Notes: generated from the letters alone by a model not told the origin. DNA of 64,000 nt from Bacteroidota bacterium (GCA_963169345.1 CAUJCT010000026.1:62001-126000), one strand, 5' to 3'; positions 1 to 8,689 are shown, counted from the first letter of the stretch. Translations and numbers: made by a program.

Positions 1-1
1 T

Positions 2-1147
2 GAAAAGTTCTACCACCATTGGTTTACCAACGATGTTCACGTCATTGATCTGATTAAAGATTTAAATTGTGAAGAAAACATCATTCACAGACCAATCAAA
101 AACGGCATGTATTATGCCAATAACTTTTTTAAACTAAGCTCACCTCTCGATTTACTAAAGTTTAAACCTCTTAATTTTATCAATCGCATTCGTCTCGGTT
201 TTGTTGTATTAGCAGTACGTTTTATTAAGAATTGGATGCCGCTCGAGAAAATTACAGCAAAAAACTGGCTGATAAAAATATGCGGACCTCAGGGTTATAA
301 AGTGGTATGGGAGCCCTTGCTGAAAGGAAAGTTCGGACGATATGCCGAAGAAGTATCTGCAGTCTGGTTCTGGAATAAACTTAAACTCAGAGGCGGTAGT
401 CGCGGTGAAAAAGGCAAAGAATATCTTTCATATTACAAAGGCGGTTTTGCAATGCTTGCTGATAAAATGATGGAAGAAATTATCAAAAATGGTGGTCAGG
501 TACTCACTTCTAGTCCTGTTATTGAAGTAACTAACGACTACGTAAAAACTGCTGATGGCAATACCCACCCCGCCGATAAAACAGCTCTGACTGTTGCCCT
601 TCCTATAGTGGCAAAAATGATGAAACAAAACGTTTCTGATGATTATATTCAACAATTACTAAAAGTTCGTTACATCGGAAATATCTGTCTGACTATGGAA
701 TTATCCAGAAGCTTGAGCGATATCTACTGGTTGAATGTCAATGACCCGGATTTCCCTTTTGTAGGAGTAATTGAACATACCAATTTTGAGCCAACCGAAT
801 CTTATAAAGGCAGACACATTGTGTATATGTCTAAATACTTGCCAACAGATGAAAAACTCTATGCTCTGACCGAAAAAGAATTCTTTGAATATACATTGCC
901 ATACATCAAACGTATGTTCCCTGATTTTGAAGAAAACTGGGTGTTGGCTTACCATGTTTGGAAAGAAGAATATTCTCAGCCATTGGTAACGCTCGACTAC
1001 AGCAAAGTTATTCCGGATTACAAAACCCCTTTACCAAATGTTGTTATCAATACGATGGCACAAATCTACCCGGAAGACAGAGGTACCAACTATGCTATCA
1101 GAGAAGGAAAAAGAATTGCCTTGAAAATAAATGATAATTTACTATAA
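2..1147 (+). CDS. NAD(P)/FAD-dependent oxidoreductase (amine oxidase/protoporphyrinogen oxidase-like), 5' truncated
   Basis: The reading frame is open from base 2, well before the first ATG at 107, so the gene starts outside the window and about 381 codons are visible. The N-terminal Rossmann dinucleotide motif is therefore missing. The visible part (EKFYHHWF near the start, then a FAD-oxidoreductase-like substrate domain, and the C-terminal segment PLPNVVINTMAQIYPEDRG) resembles FAD enzymes of the amine oxidase/UDP-galactopyranose mutase-like group often found in bacterial surface-glycan and glycolipid loci. The nearby glycosyltransferase, epimerase, deacetylase and acyltransferase fit this context. 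Substrate unknown. Family assignment is by recollection of sequence style, since the diagnostic nucleotide-binding motif is not visible. Confidence 0.75.
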   Translation, partial: EKFYHHWFTNDVHVIDLIKDLNCEENIIHRPIKNGMYYANNFFKLSSPLDLLKFKPLNFINRIRLGFVVLAVRFIKNWMPLEKITAKNWLIKICGPQGYKVVWEPLLKGKFGRYAEEVSAVWFWNKLKLRGGSRGEKGKEYLSYYKGGFAMLADKMMEEIIKNGGQVLTSSPVIEVTNDYVKTADGNTHPADKTALTVALPIVAKMMKQNVSDDYIQQLLKVRYIGNICLTMELSRSLSDIYWLNVNDPDFPFVGVIEHTNFEPTESYKGRHIVYMSKYLPTDEKLYALTEKEFFEYTLPYIKRMFPDFEENWVLAYHVWKEEYSQPLVTLDYSKVIPDYKTPLPNVVINTMAQIYPEDRGTNYAIREGKRIALKINDNLL

Positions 1148-1165
1148 TTTTTAAGGATTTAGTCA

Positions 1166-1173
1166 TAGTTTTG
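1166..1173 (+). promoter_or_regulatory. -7 promoter box TAGTTTTG for the LamG/T9SS gene
   Basis: Matches the Bacteroidota -7 consensus TAnnTTTG and ends 21 bases before the ATG at 1195. No clear TTG is visible at the -33 position. Confidence 0.55.
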
Positions 1174-1194
1174 AATTGACAAAATTATTTTATT

Positions 1195-2148
1195 ATGAAA
1201 TTAACATTACTTTCTATCTTCGCACTTTCATTAGGGCAATTAGCTTATTCTCAGTGTAATCCAAGTGGACTTTATTTCTTCAATGGCAACGCAAATGATG
1301 CCAGCGGAAATGGTTTAAATGGCACAGTTATAGGCGCTACTCTTACTACAAATAGATTCGGAGACCCAAATAGTGCCTTCTATTTTGATGGTGTAAATGA
1401 CCATATCATCATTGCTGATGATACCTCAAACGATTTATTTAATACTTTCACAATAATGGCCTGGATTAAACCCGACCAGGGATTTGGAAACTTTAGAGAT
1501 AACCATGTCAGTATCGTAGAAAAATGGGGTAACGCAGGAAGTCAACTCGCTGCATTTGGTATGAATATTCACACTAATGGCGAACTTGAAGGATTTACTC
1601 ATACCGGAACTGCTGGTACTTATAAATGGTCGAATACCACTATACAACCTGATGTATGGACTCATGTGGTAATGACCAGAAGTGATGATGACTCTGTACG
1701 ACTTTATATCAATGGAGTTTTAGACAGAACCTATTTTTCGGTAATGCCACAAAATTCTATGTTTGATTTGACCTTTGGAACAGCAGCTGATTCCGCAATA
1801 AGAAAAGCATTCCCAACAGCATACAGATATTCAGGCGTAATTGACGATGTGAAGATTTATAAATGCGCTTTAGTGCCATCGCAATTTTCACTTTCAACTA
1901 AAGACTTAAGCTTTACTTCAAATAAGTTGTTTATATACCCGAATCCATCCACTGGAGTTTTTCATCTTGAATTTGGTTCCAGTGTGTCCTACAAAGTACA
2001 GGCTTATAGCGCAACAGGTCAATTATTGTATAATGAAATAAATGCTAAAGATATTGATTTGAGTAACTTAGCTTCAGGCGTTGTCAACTTTATCGTTACT
2101 GACCTTAGCACAGGCTATACCATTACAAGAAAAGTAGTTATCCAGTAA
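1195..2148 (+). CDS. Secreted LamG-domain protein with T9SS sorting domain
   Basis: 317 residues. A signal peptide (about residues 1-19, ending AYSQ) is followed by a LamG/concanavalin A-like jelly-roll domain (about residues 25-225: FYFDGVNDHIIIADD, FTIMAWIKPD, WTHVVMTRSDD, VRLYINGVLD, GVIDDVKIYKCAL). The last 75 or so residues form a type A T9SS sorting domain (IYPNPSTGVFHLEFG to ITRKVVIQ). This predicts export across the outer membrane by the type IX system and surface anchoring or release. LamG domains usually bind glycans or proteins; there is no catalytic domain, so an adhesin or binding role is inferred. It converges on the MaoC gene with only 2 bases between the stop codons. Confidence 0.85.
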   Translation: MKLTLLSIFALSLGQLAYSQCNPSGLYFFNGNANDASGNGLNGTVIGATLTTNRFGDPNSAFYFDGVNDHIIIADDTSNDLFNTFTIMAWIKPDQGFGNFRDNHVSIVEKWGNAGSQLAAFGMNIHTNGELEGFTHTGTAGTYKWSNTTIQPDVWTHVVMTRSDDDSVRLYINGVLDRTYFSVMPQNSMFDLTFGTAADSAIRKAFPTAYRYSGVIDDVKIYKCALVPSQFSLSTKDLSFTSNKLFIYPNPSTGVFHLEFGSSVSYKVQAYSATGQLLYNEINAKDIDLSNLASGVVNFIVTDLSTGYTITRKVVIQ

Positions 2149-2157
2149 GTTTACTGG
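2142..2157. terminator. Palindrome spanning both stop codons of a convergent gene pair
   Basis: CCAGTAA-GT-TTACTGG forms a perfect 7-bp stem with a 2-base loop. It contains the TAA of the LamG gene (2146-2148) and, on the other strand, the TAA of the MaoC gene (2151-2153). It may act as a weak bidirectional terminator or stabilise both 3' ends. There is no run of T directly after it, so this is tentative. Confidence 0.3.
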
Positions 2158-2552
2158 ACTGCCATTTTGTTCATCACAACGGCACTGCCATCTATAGTTA
2201 TATCTCCGGCTTCGTCTTTTATTACTGTTTCTAATTCAAAAATAGAACCCTTTATACCGGTAATCGTTACTATACAAGTGTAGGGTTGGTCGACATACAT
2301 GGCCCTCTTGAAATTCATGTTTTGAGTCAGATAAATGGTGCCATAACCAGGCATAACCATTCCTAATATTTTTGAAAAAATACTACCACTTAAAAATCCA
2401 TGAATAATGGGCTTTTTAAATACAGTCTGGCTAGCAAATTCATTATCAAAATGTATAGGATTTGCATCTCCAGTTAAAGCAATAAATTGATTGATCTGCT
2501 CCTGATTGTAACTGAATGTTTCTTCTACCTTGTCCCCAATTTTAAACTTCAT
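2151..2552 (-). CDS. MaoC-like (R)-specific enoyl-CoA hydratase family protein
   Basis: 133 residues from the ATG at 2552. A longer open frame reaches 2612, but that extension lies inside the upstream gene, and MKFKIGD is the natural family start. The hotdog-fold hydratase motif is clear: LTGDANPIHFDNEFA, with the catalytic Asp/His pair, followed by PIIHGFLSGSIFSKILG. Family members hydrate trans-2-enoyl-CoA or act on related acyl thioesters. The start is 1 base after the stop of the acyltransferase gene (TAATATG), so it is the last gene of the deacetylase-acyltransferase-hydratase unit. That context suggests work on a lipid or acyl group attached to a glycan rather than beta-oxidation, but this is inference. 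Confidence 0.85.
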   Translation of the reverse strand: MKFKIGDKVEETFSYNQEQINQFIALTGDANPIHFDNEFASQTVFKKPIIHGFLSGSIFSKILGMVMPGYGTIYLTQNMNFKRAMYVDQPYTCIVTITGIKGSIFELETVIKDEAGDITIDGSAVVMNKMAVQ

Positions 2553-2553
2553 A

Positions 2554-3246
2554 TTATAATTCCGGTAAATCCAGTTTATCTCTTTTGCCCACCACCTTTG
2601 CAGGACATCCAATTGCTATTGACCAATCTGGAATATCCTTTGTAACAACTGAATGAGCACCAACAACGGCTCCTTCACCAATAGTTACACCCGGCAATAC
2701 GATTGTATATGTGCCGAGAAATGAGTCTCTCAACATCCTTACTTTACCTTCTTTCACCGCTTTATATCGCTCAGGAATCATTGGACCGCTCATCCTCATA
2801 TTTTTTACCGGTGCCTGAGTATGACCATATACATGACAACCCGTGCTTATGCCAACATAATCTTCCAATTCTAGCCCCATCTCTCCCGGACTAATGATGC
2901 AATTTGGTGAAATGTGTATGCGTTTGCCAATTTTTATCTCTCCAAATGTTGCATACAAAGCTGCATATCTGTCAATCCATGTATATTCTCCTATTGATAT
3001 GTTCTCAGGACACAAGACCTTTAATCCTACATCAAATAATACATTCTTGCCTACACTTTTCATAACAGACTTGTAATATAACCTTCGCAAAGCCATACCG
3101 GCAGGACCGTTCAAGTGACTTAAAACTGTTAAAAAAGGTTCTTTTAAAGCATCGAGAGACAACCTGGCCAATTGTCCAGCTGTAAATCCTTTGCCTTCCA
3201 ACATTCTTTCAAATGCCTCTCTCTGGTGATTCTTTTTAGCGCTCAT
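2554..3246 (-). CDS. Hexapeptide-repeat acyltransferase (LbetaH, WcaF/maltose-acetyltransferase-like)
   Basis: 230 residues. The left-handed beta-helix repeats run from about residue 75 to 220 (IGEYTWIDRYAALYATFGE, IGKRIHISPNCIISPG, YVGISTGCHVYGHT, PGVTIGEGAVVGAHSVVTKDI) and end in the typical GCPAKVVGKR. The His in VYGHT is the likely catalytic or acyl-CoA-binding residue. The start ATG overlaps the TGA of the deacetylase gene by 4 bases (ATGA), so the two are translationally coupled. It probably O- or N-acylates a sugar of a surface polymer. Confidence 0.85.
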   Translation of the reverse strand: MSAKKNHQREAFERMLEGKGFTAGQLARLSLDALKEPFLTVLSHLNGPAGMALRRLYYKSVMKSVGKNVLFDVGLKVLCPENISIGEYTWIDRYAALYATFGEIKIGKRIHISPNCIISPGEMGLELEDYVGISTGCHVYGHTQAPVKNMRMSGPMIPERYKAVKEGKVRMLRDSFLGTYTIVLPGVTIGEGAVVGAHSVVTKDIPDWSIAIGCPAKVVGKRDKLDLPEL

Positions 3247-4166
3247 GCTTTTACTAATTCTTCTTCAATTATATATTGTTTTCTGCTCCCTGTTAAAACA
3301 TTCAGTGTCTGTCTGATTTTATTCTGTTTGACTTCATTGGAAACCTTAACGTGTGGGTGTACTGTTATTTGCTCTGGAATAAATGTATCTTCAATAGATG
3401 CAAACTCAATGCTGTGCATCAAATATATTAAATGGCGGTGTCTTTTAGTAAACCACAAAAGCAATTTTACTAAAAATGGACTAAAATACAAGTGTAAATT
3501 GCCATAGCAGGGTATCAACCAAAACGAAGCAGGTAAAGGATACTCAGTAAATTTCCTTCTGCTTGCAGATGTTTTTTTCCAATTATCTATTGATGGTTCA
3601 TAAGCTTTAGTTCTGAATCCCGAATTTGTTTCTCCAAATCCTACTTTCATGGTTGATTTACCTTTGTTTCGACTTCTTAGAAACTTAAAAATAACATGAA
3701 ACAATGGCCAACCAGCAGAACTGTCATATCGCAAACCCATTTTTTCCAAAGTGTTGACAACGTTGGTGTCTGTAGCATATCCAGGGGACCTGAAACCCAT
3801 AGGAATTTTGCCTATTACTCTTTTAAAAATATCATTGGCTTCGCCCAATTCCTTTTCTATAGTTGTCTGATCCAATTCATTTAAACCAAAAGGATGGTTT
3901 AAAGTGTGATGCCCTATATAATGCCCTTCCTCCTCAACTCTTCTCAATAAGGCTTGAATCTTTGGCGATTTGTCAATTTCTGAAGCCACACAAAAAAATG
4001 TCGCTTTAACATTGTACGCTTTAAAAATCGACATAGCTCTTGTAAATGTAGATTCATAAAATTCTTCCAATTGCTCCAGCTGATAATCAGGCAGGTTTTT
4101 CTGATAAAAATCCGCCAGTATAACCGGAGAATCTACATCCACATGAACTGTAAAATATCGACTCAT
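3243..4166 (-). CDS. Polysaccharide deacetylase family protein (NodB homology, CE4)
   Basis: 307 residues. The NodB motifs are present: DVDSP near the N-terminus (metal and base Asp region), KATFFCVASE, the metal-binding HHTLNHPF, and GFRSPGYATD. No signal peptide is seen, so it likely acts in the cytoplasm on a lipid-linked or nucleotide-linked sugar, as in some glycolipid pathways, rather than on peptidoglycan. It is the first gene of a three-gene leftward unit with the acyltransferase (4-base overlap) and MaoC hydratase. A -7 box lies at 4213-4220. Confidence 0.85.
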   Translation of the reverse strand: MSRYFTVHVDVDSPVILADFYQKNLPDYQLEQLEEFYESTFTRAMSIFKAYNVKATFFCVASEIDKSPKIQALLRRVEEEGHYIGHHTLNHPFGLNELDQTTIEKELGEANDIFKRVIGKIPMGFRSPGYATDTNVVNTLEKMGLRYDSSAGWPLFHVIFKFLRSRNKGKSTMKVGFGETNSGFRTKAYEPSIDNWKKTSASRRKFTEYPLPASFWLIPCYGNLHLYFSPFLVKLLLWFTKRHRHLIYLMHSIEFASIEDTFIPEQITVHPHVKVSNEVKQNKIRQTLNVLTGSRKQYIIEEELVKA

Positions 4167-4212
4167 ATTAGATTCCTTTGCTCAATTTAAATATCTGTAC
4201 TTATCCTGCTTT

Positions 4213-4220
4213 CAAAAGTA
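4213..4220 (-). promoter_or_regulatory. -7 promoter box TACTTTTG for the deacetylase operon
   Basis: Read on the minus strand this is a perfect TAnnTTTG match, 46 bases upstream of the ATG at 4166. The predicted leader is about 40 bases. Confidence 0.5.
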
Positions 4221-4278
4221 ATTTGAAGGTTTACAATTGAATAATAATTTCGCCGAAAAGCACTCATCCTGCTATTAA

Positions 4279-5040
4279 TTAATGGCTGACAAATTTTCTT
4301 TTTACAAGCAGCACCAATGTCTTACGTATCGTTCTTCCAACATTCATTTTGCTTAAGCCTTTTTTCATATCATATCTCAAAATAAATGGTGTTTCGCCGA
4401 ACATAAGTTTCTTACTGCGCAACTTCAGTAATATATCTACCAAACTCTGAAAGCCATCTTCATCAATAAATTTATCACCATATCCTTCCATGGCTTGTTT
4501 TAAAACATCAGCACGCATAGCTCTGTAACCACAAGTATAATCCTTAACCCCTTTAATTGGGTACATGATACGGAAAATAATAGATGCAAAAATACTTAAC
4601 ATTCGTCGGTGCCATACCAAACCAATAACTCTTGCACCAGGTTGAAATCTGGAAGCTATAACTACATCATATCCTTCATTGATCATACGAGTCAGACGAA
4701 CAATCAAACCCGGATTATGGGTGGCATCTGCATCCATTGTAACGACAATATCTTTAGGATTGGAATATTTAACAGCCTCGTATAATCCATCTCTGATAGT
4801 AGTGCCCAAACCTTGATTTACCTCGTGTTTTATAATGGTAATAGGCATAATCTTAGCCTTCTCCTGAGCGATCTTTAATGTATCATCGTGACTACCATCG
4901 TCTACAAGAAATATTCTGAATTTTAAATGAGATTCATAGGCCAGATGCTCACGAATCTGGTCCAGAAGTTCGCCAATATTTTCAGCCTCATTGAATGCCG
5001 GTAGTACTATCAGTACTTCTTTCTTATTAATCGAATCCAT
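4279..5040 (-). CDS. Glycosyltransferase family 2 (dolichyl/polyprenyl-phosphate mannosyltransferase-like)
   Basis: 253 residues. GT-A fold motifs are visible: VLIVLPAFNEAENIGELL at the N-terminus, FLVDDGSHDDT, and the DxD-type metal site MDADATHNP. The layout resembles DPM1-type enzymes that load a sugar onto polyprenyl phosphate. There are no C-terminal membrane helices, so it is a soluble or peripheral enzyme. It starts 2 bases after the epimerase stop, forming an epimerase-glycosyltransferase pair. The product is probably a lipid-linked sugar or a glycolipid for the cell envelope. Confidence 0.85.
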   Translation of the reverse strand: MDSINKKEVLIVLPAFNEAENIGELLDQIREHLAYESHLKFRIFLVDDGSHDDTLKIAQEKAKIMPITIIKHEVNQGLGTTIRDGLYEAVKYSNPKDIVVTMDADATHNPGLIVRLTRMINEGYDVVIASRFQPGARVIGLVWHRRMLSIFASIIFRIMYPIKGVKDYTCGYRAMRADVLKQAMEGYGDKFIDEDGFQSLVDILLKLRSKKLMFGETPFILRYDMKKGLSKMNVGRTIRKTLVLLVKRKFVSH

Positions 5041-5042
5041 TG

Positions 5043-6038
5043 TTATTCAAAATAATTCTTAAGTGACTTCACTTTATCATAATTGTCCATATACCACTTG
5101 ATTGTTTTCTCAAGTCCCTCTCTAATCTTCACATTAGGCTGATAGCCCAGTTCCTTGGCAGATTTGGATGTATTACTCATTCTGTCCTTTACCTTATCCC
5201 AGTTTCTGGCAGGTTTAAAGACAATGTTCGATTGCGAACCCGTTACTTCCTTAATGATTTCAGCCATGTGAAGAATTTCGGTTTTTTGACCTGTTCCGCC
5301 ATTGAAAATATCACCTTCTCTGGATGGGCTAATAGCTGCTCTAAGCATCAAATCAACCAGGTCGTCAACGAATGTAAAATCACGCGTTTCCCTTCCGGTT
5401 CCTGTAATCACCAAATCTTCTCCATTCAATGCTTTTTCAATAAAATTAGGTATGACATTCCGGTATTTACCAGCTAATTCATAAGGACCATAAGTGTTAA
5501 ATATTCGAATTGAAACCGTTGGCACATGGAACAAATGCGCATAGTACTGTGTATACAATTCGGCAGTGTACTTATTGATACTGTATGGCGTTTCAGAAGG
5601 ATAAATAAATGTTTCCTCATTCATCTCTGTAGCTGTTCCATACACACAACTGCTGCTGGCATAAACAAACTTTCTCAGGCTTTTGTGAAACTTAAGGATT
5701 TCTAATAAGCCAACAGTTCCAACAATATTGGTTTGAATATCACTGAATGGATGATCAACAGAATTTTGATTGGCAAAATGCGCGGCCAGATGAAAAACAT
5801 AATCAAACTCGTGCTGATTGATGACAAAATTCAGCTTATCCATTTTGTCGATGTCCATACCCACAAATATAATTCTGGGGTCGTTTGGAAGAAAAACCGC
5901 CATTCCGGATGACTGATTATCCATGATAACAATTTGCGAGACGTCGTTTTGAAGCAAACGTCTTATCAAGTTGTTTCCAATGAATCCAGCACCACCGGTA
6001 ACAAGAATTCGGGCATTTTTCAAAGGTGAAAGGTCCAT
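5043..6038 (-). CDS. NAD-dependent epimerase/dehydratase (extended SDR, UDP-sugar epimerase-like)
   Basis: 331 residues. The Rossmann motif ILVTGGAGFIGNNL (GxxGxxG) is at the N-terminus, followed by the acidic MDNQSSG segment, the Ser-containing VYASSSCVYG and the catalytic YSINK (YxxxK). This fits nucleotide-sugar 4-epimerases or 4,6-dehydratases; the exact substrate cannot be read. It is the promoter-proximal gene of a two-gene unit with the downstream glycosyltransferase (2-base spacing). Only an imperfect -7 box (TAGTTTCG on the minus strand, near 6055) is visible upstream. Confidence 0.85.
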   Translation of the reverse strand: MDLSPLKNARILVTGGAGFIGNNLIRRLLQNDVSQIVIMDNQSSGMAVFLPNDPRIIFVGMDIDKMDKLNFVINQHEFDYVFHLAAHFANQNSVDHPFSDIQTNIVGTVGLLEILKFHKSLRKFVYASSSCVYGTATEMNEETFIYPSETPYSINKYTAELYTQYYAHLFHVPTVSIRIFNTYGPYELAGKYRNVIPNFIEKALNGEDLVITGTGRETRDFTFVDDLVDLMLRAAISPSREGDIFNGGTGQKTEILHMAEIIKEVTGSQSNIVFKPARNWDKVKDRMSNTSKSAKELGYQPNVKIREGLEKTIKWYMDNYDKVKSLKNYFE

Positions 6039-6200
6039 ATCTAAAGAAGTTCCGAAACTAGCATAAATAAATGGCTTTCACAAACCGAACATTTAAGCTG
6101 TCAAGCTGTCTTATTTCACCGTTTATCATTCCTCATGCTTACTGATAGAACTCTGTTGATAAAACCTCACTATTTGCCCTAGAAAACCATCGATTTTCAA

Positions 6201-6231
6201 TTGGGTGATTGAACCAAATTACTTACTTTTG
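6201..6231 (+). promoter_or_regulatory. Promoter TTG-N20-TACTTTTG for the S41 peptidase gene
   Basis: TTG at 6201-6203 and TACTTTTG at 6224-6231 have the ideal 20-base spacing. The box ends only 5 bases before the ATG at 6237, so transcription should start at or next to the start codon (leaderless or nearly so). Confidence 0.7.
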
Positions 6232-6236
6232 TCTTT

Positions 6237-7868
6237 ATGTTGTCCAAAAAGAAAAGTCTTATTCTGGTTCTCGGTGTCTTTTTACTTTTTGCTTTTAAGC
6301 AAGCCGACGATTATTTCGAGCTTAGTAAAAATCTCGAAATTTTTAGCTCGGTATACAAAACCGTTAATAGCGATTATGTAGAAGAAGTTAAACCGGGTGA
6401 ATTAATGAAAAAAGGCATAGATGCTATGCTGGCTTCACTCGATCCTTATACCAACTTCTATACTGAATCACAAGCCGAAGATGCCATGATTCAGAGAAGC
6501 GGTGAATATGGTGGCATTGGTTGTCAATCAGTAAAAATGGGCGACTTTATCACTATTACGAATGTGAGAAAAGGACTACCTGCAGATAAAGCCGGTATGT
6601 GGGTTGGTGATAAAATACTCGAAATAAATGGTAAAAGTTTCAAAGGTAAATCGGATGGTGATGTAAGTGAAGCTATAAAAGGATCCCCTAATACTAAATT
6701 TACAATGTTGGTTGAAAGACAGGGTAAATCAATATCTCTTGAAATTGAAAGGCAGGAAATTAAAATTTACAATGTCACCTATTATGGCATGGTTAATAAG
6801 GAAATTGGTTATGTCCGTCTGGACCATTTCATGCAAGGGGCTTCATTTGAAGTAAAAGAAGCTTTGATAAAATTAAAAGCTAAAGGCATGCAAAAAATGA
6901 TACTCGATCTGCGTGAAAATGGTGGAGGTTTGTTGCACGAAGCTGTTAATATAGTCAACTTATTTGTCGATATGGGGCAGCAGGTTGTCGTATCAAAAGG
7001 CAGAAGCAAAGATGCCTACATGGAATATAAAACCCTTGATCCTGCTACAGATAAGAATATACCACTCATAGTCCTGGTCAATGACAGATCTGCATCTGCC
7101 AGTGAAATTGTTTGTGGTTCTTTACAGGATTTCGACCGTGCAGTTATAATTGGCAGAAATACTTTTGGAAAAGGATTGGTACAGAATGTAAAACCACTTG
7201 TTCACCGCGCTCAGATGAAGGTGACTATTGCCAAGTACTATATCCCATCCGGTCGATGTATTCAATTACTCGACTACGGACACAAAAACCCAGACGGCAC
7301 ACCTGGTATTGTGCCAGATAGCTTAAGAAAAAAGTTTAAAACTAAAAATGGTCGATTGGTTCTGGATGGTGGAGGTGTGAAACCTGATATCACTGTCAAT
7401 CTGGAAAAAACACCGGGTATAGTTGAAAGTCTGCAAAGAAGTCAACTGTTTTTTGAATTTGCCAATCAATTCCGGTTTAAAAATGAAACTATTGGAGATA
7501 TAGATAAGTTTGAAGTCACTGACGCAATATTCCAGGACTTTAAAAACTTCGTAAAAGATCAATCATATTCCTACTTAAATGCCAGTGAAAAAGCGCTTAA
7601 ATCTCTAAAAGAGAATCTTGATAAAGATAAATACACACTTGAAAACGAGGTTAATCAACTTGAAACAGCCTTGAAAAATGCCAAAAATGCAGAAATAGAC
7701 AAATTTAAAAATGAAGTAAAATCCGCATTAAGGGAAGAAATCACCAGAAGATATTACTACGAGGAAGCACAATTCTTACTTAGCTTTATGTATGATCCTG
7801 ATTTGAAAAAAGCCATAGAAACTTTTGGAGACCTTATTAGCTTTAATGCCATCTTAGGCAAGAAATAA
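6237..7868 (+). CDS. S41 family C-terminal processing peptidase (CtpA/Prc-like)
   Basis: 543 residues. An N-terminal hydrophobic segment (residues 7-20) serves as signal or anchor. The S41 N-terminal region (LDPYTNFYT) is followed by a PDZ domain (about residues 85-170, containing GGIGCQ and ADKAGMWVGDKILEINGKS) and the protease core. The nucleophile box SASASEI (residues 285-291) and the general-base Lys in FGKGLVQ (about residue 313) are both intact. A charged, coiled-coil-like C-terminal extension follows residue 430. It is a periplasmic Ser/Lys protease, probably acting on envelope proteins. The stop overlaps the next start by 1 base (TAATG). Confidence 0.92.
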   Translation: MLSKKKSLILVLGVFLLFAFKQADDYFELSKNLEIFSSVYKTVNSDYVEEVKPGELMKKGIDAMLASLDPYTNFYTESQAEDAMIQRSGEYGGIGCQSVKMGDFITITNVRKGLPADKAGMWVGDKILEINGKSFKGKSDGDVSEAIKGSPNTKFTMLVERQGKSISLEIERQEIKIYNVTYYGMVNKEIGYVRLDHFMQGASFEVKEALIKLKAKGMQKMILDLRENGGGLLHEAVNIVNLFVDMGQQVVVSKGRSKDAYMEYKTLDPATDKNIPLIVLVNDRSASASEIVCGSLQDFDRAVIIGRNTFGKGLVQNVKPLVHRAQMKVTIAKYYIPSGRCIQLLDYGHKNPDGTPGIVPDSLRKKFKTKNGRLVLDGGGVKPDITVNLEKTPGIVESLQRSQLFFEFANQFRFKNETIGDIDKFEVTDAIFQDFKNFVKDQSYSYLNASEKALKSLKENLDKDKYTLENEVNQLETALKNAKNAEIDKFKNEVKSALREEITRRYYYEEAQFLLSFMYDPDLKKAIETFGDLISFNAILGKK

Positions 7869-8689
7869 TGGATTATTTACATTTAATCTTCTATATCATT
7901 GCCGGTGCCTTTGGAGGATTTATGGCCGGGATGCTTGGTGTTGGCGGGGGTATAGTTTTTATTCCTATTATTCAGGAAATCGCTAAAAAAACTGCTGCTC
8001 CTGAAGACCTTTCTTTTTATGAAATAGCCAATAGTCTTGCCATTGTTCTGGTTGTTGGTATCAGTGGATCTTACAAGCAATACAAATTAAAAAACACTGA
8101 TATCAAATCAGCCGTTTTTACTGGTCTCTTTGCTATATTTTCTTCTCAGATTGTAACCTGGGTTTTACATGAATTTGAACTCAATAACCACAATGTTTTT
8201 AAAACTATTTATGCAGTTATTTTGGTGATTACAGGTTTGAGGATGTGGTACTCAAGAAAGCAAATCGAAAATGAAAGTAAAATAGATGAAATACAACTAC
8301 CGGGTATAGCAGCTCTCTTTCCGGCTGGTACATTTGCTGGTATCATTACTGCAATTACTGGTTTAGGTGGTGGTGTTGTGATGGTGCCTTACTTTAATAA
8401 AATCTTAAAACTGCCTCTTAAATTTTCTACAGGTTTGTCTTTATCCGTTATTCCAATAATTGCCGCTCCAATGCTGGTGACCTATATGTTTAAATCACCT
8501 GTTAAAGAAGTTTTTCCGGGTTTACAAACAGGTTACCTTATGTGGACCGCTATAATTCCTCTTATAATTGCAGCAGGTATAACCTCTCCTTTAGGAGTAA
8601 GAGTTGCCAATAAAATTTCCTCTAAAACTCTGCTGTTTATCTTTATGAGCTTTATAGCCGTCAATCTCTTAAAGATTGTCTTTTTTTGA
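7868..8689 (+). CDS. TauE/SafE family membrane transporter (sulfite/organosulfonate exporter-like)
   Basis: 273 residues, about eight hydrophobic segments. The duplicated TauE/SafE motifs are present: GGFMAGMLGVGGGIVFIP near the N-terminus and GIITAITGLGGGVVMVP in the second half. The family moves small sulfur-containing or carboxylic anions; the substrate here is unknown. It is coupled to the S41 peptidase by a 1-base overlap. Its 3' end overlaps the 3' end of the convergent ostA-like gene by 21 bases. Confidence 0.88.
   Translation: MDYLHLIFYIIAGAFGGFMAGMLGVGGGIVFIPIIQEIAKKTAAPEDLSFYEIANSLAIVLVVGISGSYKQYKLKNTDIKSAVFTGLFAIFSSQIVTWVLHEFELNNHNVFKTIYAVILVITGLRMWYSRKQIENESKIDEIQLPGIAALFPAGTFAGIITAITGLGGGVVMVPYFNKILKLPLKFSTGLSLSVIPIIAAPMLVTYMFKSPVKEVFPGLQTGYLMWTAIIPLIIAAGITSPLGVRVANKISSKTLLFIFMSFIAVNLLKIVFF

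Noticed and set aside
2553..2612. Twenty-residue extension of the MaoC protein
   Set aside because: It lies in the upstream acyltransferase gene; the ATG at 2552 fits the family.
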